DNA of 62,979 bases, from the NCBI GenBank assembly GCA_964436825.1, contig CAYTEO010000011.1, positions 1 to 62,979 on the forward strand, given 5' to 3'. A program made the translations under genes and the position numbers. The notes beneath the pieces were generated by a model. The model was not told the DNA's origin and ran no database searches. It saw only the letters and a list, made by a program, of their open reading frames with translations. Positions 61,805-62,979 of the stretch are shown piece by piece (the stretch's first letter is position 1; each line of letters opens with the position of its first letter). Source of the DNA: CAYTEO01 sp964436825. GTDB lineage: Bacteria > Krumholzibacteriota > Krumholzibacteriia > LZORAL124-64-63.

Positions 61805-62818
61805 GTGACACGAACCCTCGTCATCCGGTTCGGCGCCCTGGGTGATCTCTGTCTCTGCGGCTGGTTCCTCTCCCTGCTGCACGACCGGACCGGGACCCGG
61901 GTCACCCTGGTGACCAAGGAACGGTTCGCCGGCCTGGCCGCCGCTTTCGACGGCGTCGAGGAGGTCGTCCCCCTGGCCGGCGACGGCGGGCTGGGCGAGC
62001 TGCGGCGCCTGGCCGGCAGGCTGCGCGCCGGGCGCTGGGACCGGATCCTCGACGCCCATGCCGTCCTGCGCAGCGCCCTGCTGCTGGCCATGCTGCGCCG
62101 GTTCCCCACCGCCAGGCTCCGCAAGGGGACCCTCTCCCGCTGGCGCCAGGTCGCCGGCTGGCACCGCGGCGCCGACGCCCTCGCGCCCCACCTCGTCGAG
62201 CGCCTCGCCGCGCTCGTGCCCGGCCTGGACCTGCCGGCGCCGCCCCTGCCGACGGCGTTGGCCCCCCTGCGCTCCCTGGTCGCGGCGGCTCCGCGACGGG
62301 GAATCGCCGTCGCACCCGGCGCCCGCTGGCCTGCAAAGCGCTGGCCCACCGACCGTTTCGCCCGGCTCGTGGAGATCCTCCTCGCCGAGGGGTACGCCCC
62401 GGTGACGATCGTCGTCGGCCCCCAGGAGATGGAGTGGTTCCCGGGCTCCGCCCTGGCCGCGGCGGCGGAACGACCGGGCGTGGAGCTGCTGGAGTCGGCG
62501 CCCCTGCCGGAAGTCGCCGCCCTGCTCGCCCGGTGCCGGGCGACGGTCACCAACGACAGCGGGCTGCTCCACCTCTCCGAGGCGGTCGGGACACCCGTCG
62601 TCGCCCTGTTCGGTCCCACCGTCCGCAGCTTCGGCTACACCCCCGTGCTGCCGGGGAGCCGGCTGCTGGAGGTCGACCTGCCGTGTCGCCCCTGCTCGCG
62701 CACCGGGTCGCGGCCGTGCCACCGCGGCGACCTGGCCTGCCTGACCGGGATCGGGGTGGACGAGGTGGCGGCGGCCGTCGACGCGCTGTCGGCCGCGGTA
62801 CCGGAGGCGACGGGATGA
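61805..62818 (+). CDS. Glycosyltransferase family 9 (heptosyltransferase-like)
   Basis: Predicted ADP-heptose:LPS heptosyltransferase-like enzyme (337 aa). The GTG at 61805 is preceded by GGAGGAAG. The N-terminal segment TLVIRFGALGDLCLCGWFLSLL is the family start (usually RxGALGDxxL). The nucleotide-binding half has IAVAPGARWPAKRWPTDRFARL, TIVVGPQEMEW, and TNDSGLLHLSEAVGTPVVALFGPT, which are diagnostic. CRPCSRTGSRPCHRGDLACLTGI matches the C-terminal Cys-rich motif of this family. It begins an operon with the probable waaA (ATGA overlap), so its role is probably in lipopolysaccharide core synthesis. The exact acceptor is unknown. Confidence 0.92.
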   Translation: MTRTLVIRFGALGDLCLCGWFLSLLHDRTGTRVTLVTKERFAGLAAAFDGVEEVVPLAGDGGLGELRRLAGRLRAGRWDRILDAHAVLRSALLLAMLRRFPTARLRKGTLSRWRQVAGWHRGADALAPHLVERLAALVPGLDLPAPPLPTALAPLRSLVAAAPRRGIAVAPGARWPAKRWPTDRFARLVEILLAEGYAPVTIVVGPQEMEWFPGSALAAAAERPGVELLESAPLPEVAALLARCRATVTNDSGLLHLSEAVGTPVVALFGPTVRSFGYTPVLPGSRLLEVDLPCRPCSRTGSRPCHRGDLACLTGIGVDEVAAAVDALSAAVPEATG

Positions 62819-62979
62819 ACCGCCCGCCCCTGCTGCGCCGCCTCTACGCGCGGACCGCCCCGGCCCTGGCGGCCCTGCTGCCGCTGGCGGCGCCGCTGTC
62901 GGGGAAACTGCGTGCCGGGATCGCGGGCCGCCGGCACCTGCTGGAACGGCTCCTTGCCCGCGGCGCGGAGCTGCGGGGC
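62815..62979 (+). CDS. waaA: Probable KDO transferase N-terminus, partial
   Basis: Only the first 55 residues are in the window. After a short basic start there is a hydrophobic segment (APALAALLPLAAPLSG), then GKLRAGIAGRRHLLERLL, which resembles the N-terminus of 3-deoxy-D-manno-octulosonic acid transferase (membrane anchor followed by Lys-Leu-Arg-x-Gly-x-x-x-Arg). The ATG overlaps the glycosyltransferase stop (ATGA), and the glycosyltransferase neighbour supports a lipid A/core role. The identification rests on a short stretch. Confidence 0.5.
   Translation, partial: MNRPPLLRRLYARTAPALAALLPLAAPLSGKLRAGIAGRRHLLERLLARGAELRG

Overview
The window is a chromosomal housekeeping segment from a high-GC, Gram-negative-type bacterium. 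It carries an outer-membrane assembly pair (Omp85 protein plus TamB-like protein), a site-2 protease of the RseP type, KDO/heptose-type glycosyltransferases and a lipobox lipoprotein. Three features point towards the FCB side of the tree, for example Krumholzibacteriota- or Eisenbacteria-like lineages: an M1 peptidase with a FlgD/T9SS-like C-terminal module, a DUF5683-like protein, and an archaeal-type (Bacteroidetes-style) GlmM. That placement is inference only. Coding density is very high, nearly all genes lie on the minus strand, many neighbours overlap by ATGA, and GTG/TTG starts are frequent. I see no mobile element, CRISPR array, phage gene or clear foreign island.

Layout, left to right. 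1-3924: the 3' part of gatC (cut by the window edge), a secreted M1 aminopeptidase (plus strand) and a membrane diguanylate cyclase. 4040-15832: a PcrA/UvrD helicase, a large surface protein combining a peptidase-MA-like domain, a TolB-like propeller and a beta-barrel, a TamB-like protein, an Omp85 protein and a small lipoprotein. 15836-24274: the minus-strand cluster rplM-rpsI, rpsB-tsf, pyrH-frr-uppS-cdsA-dxr-rseP, joining translation, isoprenoid/undecaprenyl carrier, phospholipid and envelope-stress genes. 24252-31780: rnhA, rnpB (RNase P RNA), recJ, rel, dtd, maf and mtnA. 31815-32083: a terminated tRNA pair (Ile2/CAU then Val/CAC) with its own promoter.

32094-48457 is a long minus-strand superoperon read right to left: lipid kinase, DUF5683-like protein, lepA, lepB, hemW, hrcA, grpE, dnaJ, rsmE, yqeY, cvpA, mutS2, dnaG, rpoD. 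dnaK is not between grpE and dnaJ and no CIRCE operator is visible. 48478-52579: tRNA-Sec (selC) with its own promoter, ridA, glmS, glmM, and a tRNA-Phe/tRNA-Thr pair with a promoter. 52689-56543: galE and uvrA, divergent from mazG (56586-57392). 57411-61736: two CNNM/CBS membrane proteins, a DUF1844 protein and an outer-membrane protein with calcium-type thrombospondin-3 repeats. 61723-62979: a plus-strand lipopolysaccharide-type cluster (family 9 glycosyltransferase and the start of a probable waaA).

Most of the window is recognisable core biology. The features most worth a second look are the tRNA-Sec gene, the three-part surface peptidase/propeller/barrel protein, the RNase HI with an extra N-terminal helix-turn-helix-like segment, the TSP3 protein that lacks the usual OmpA anchor, and the tandem CNNM pair. 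No clearly new multi-gene system was found.
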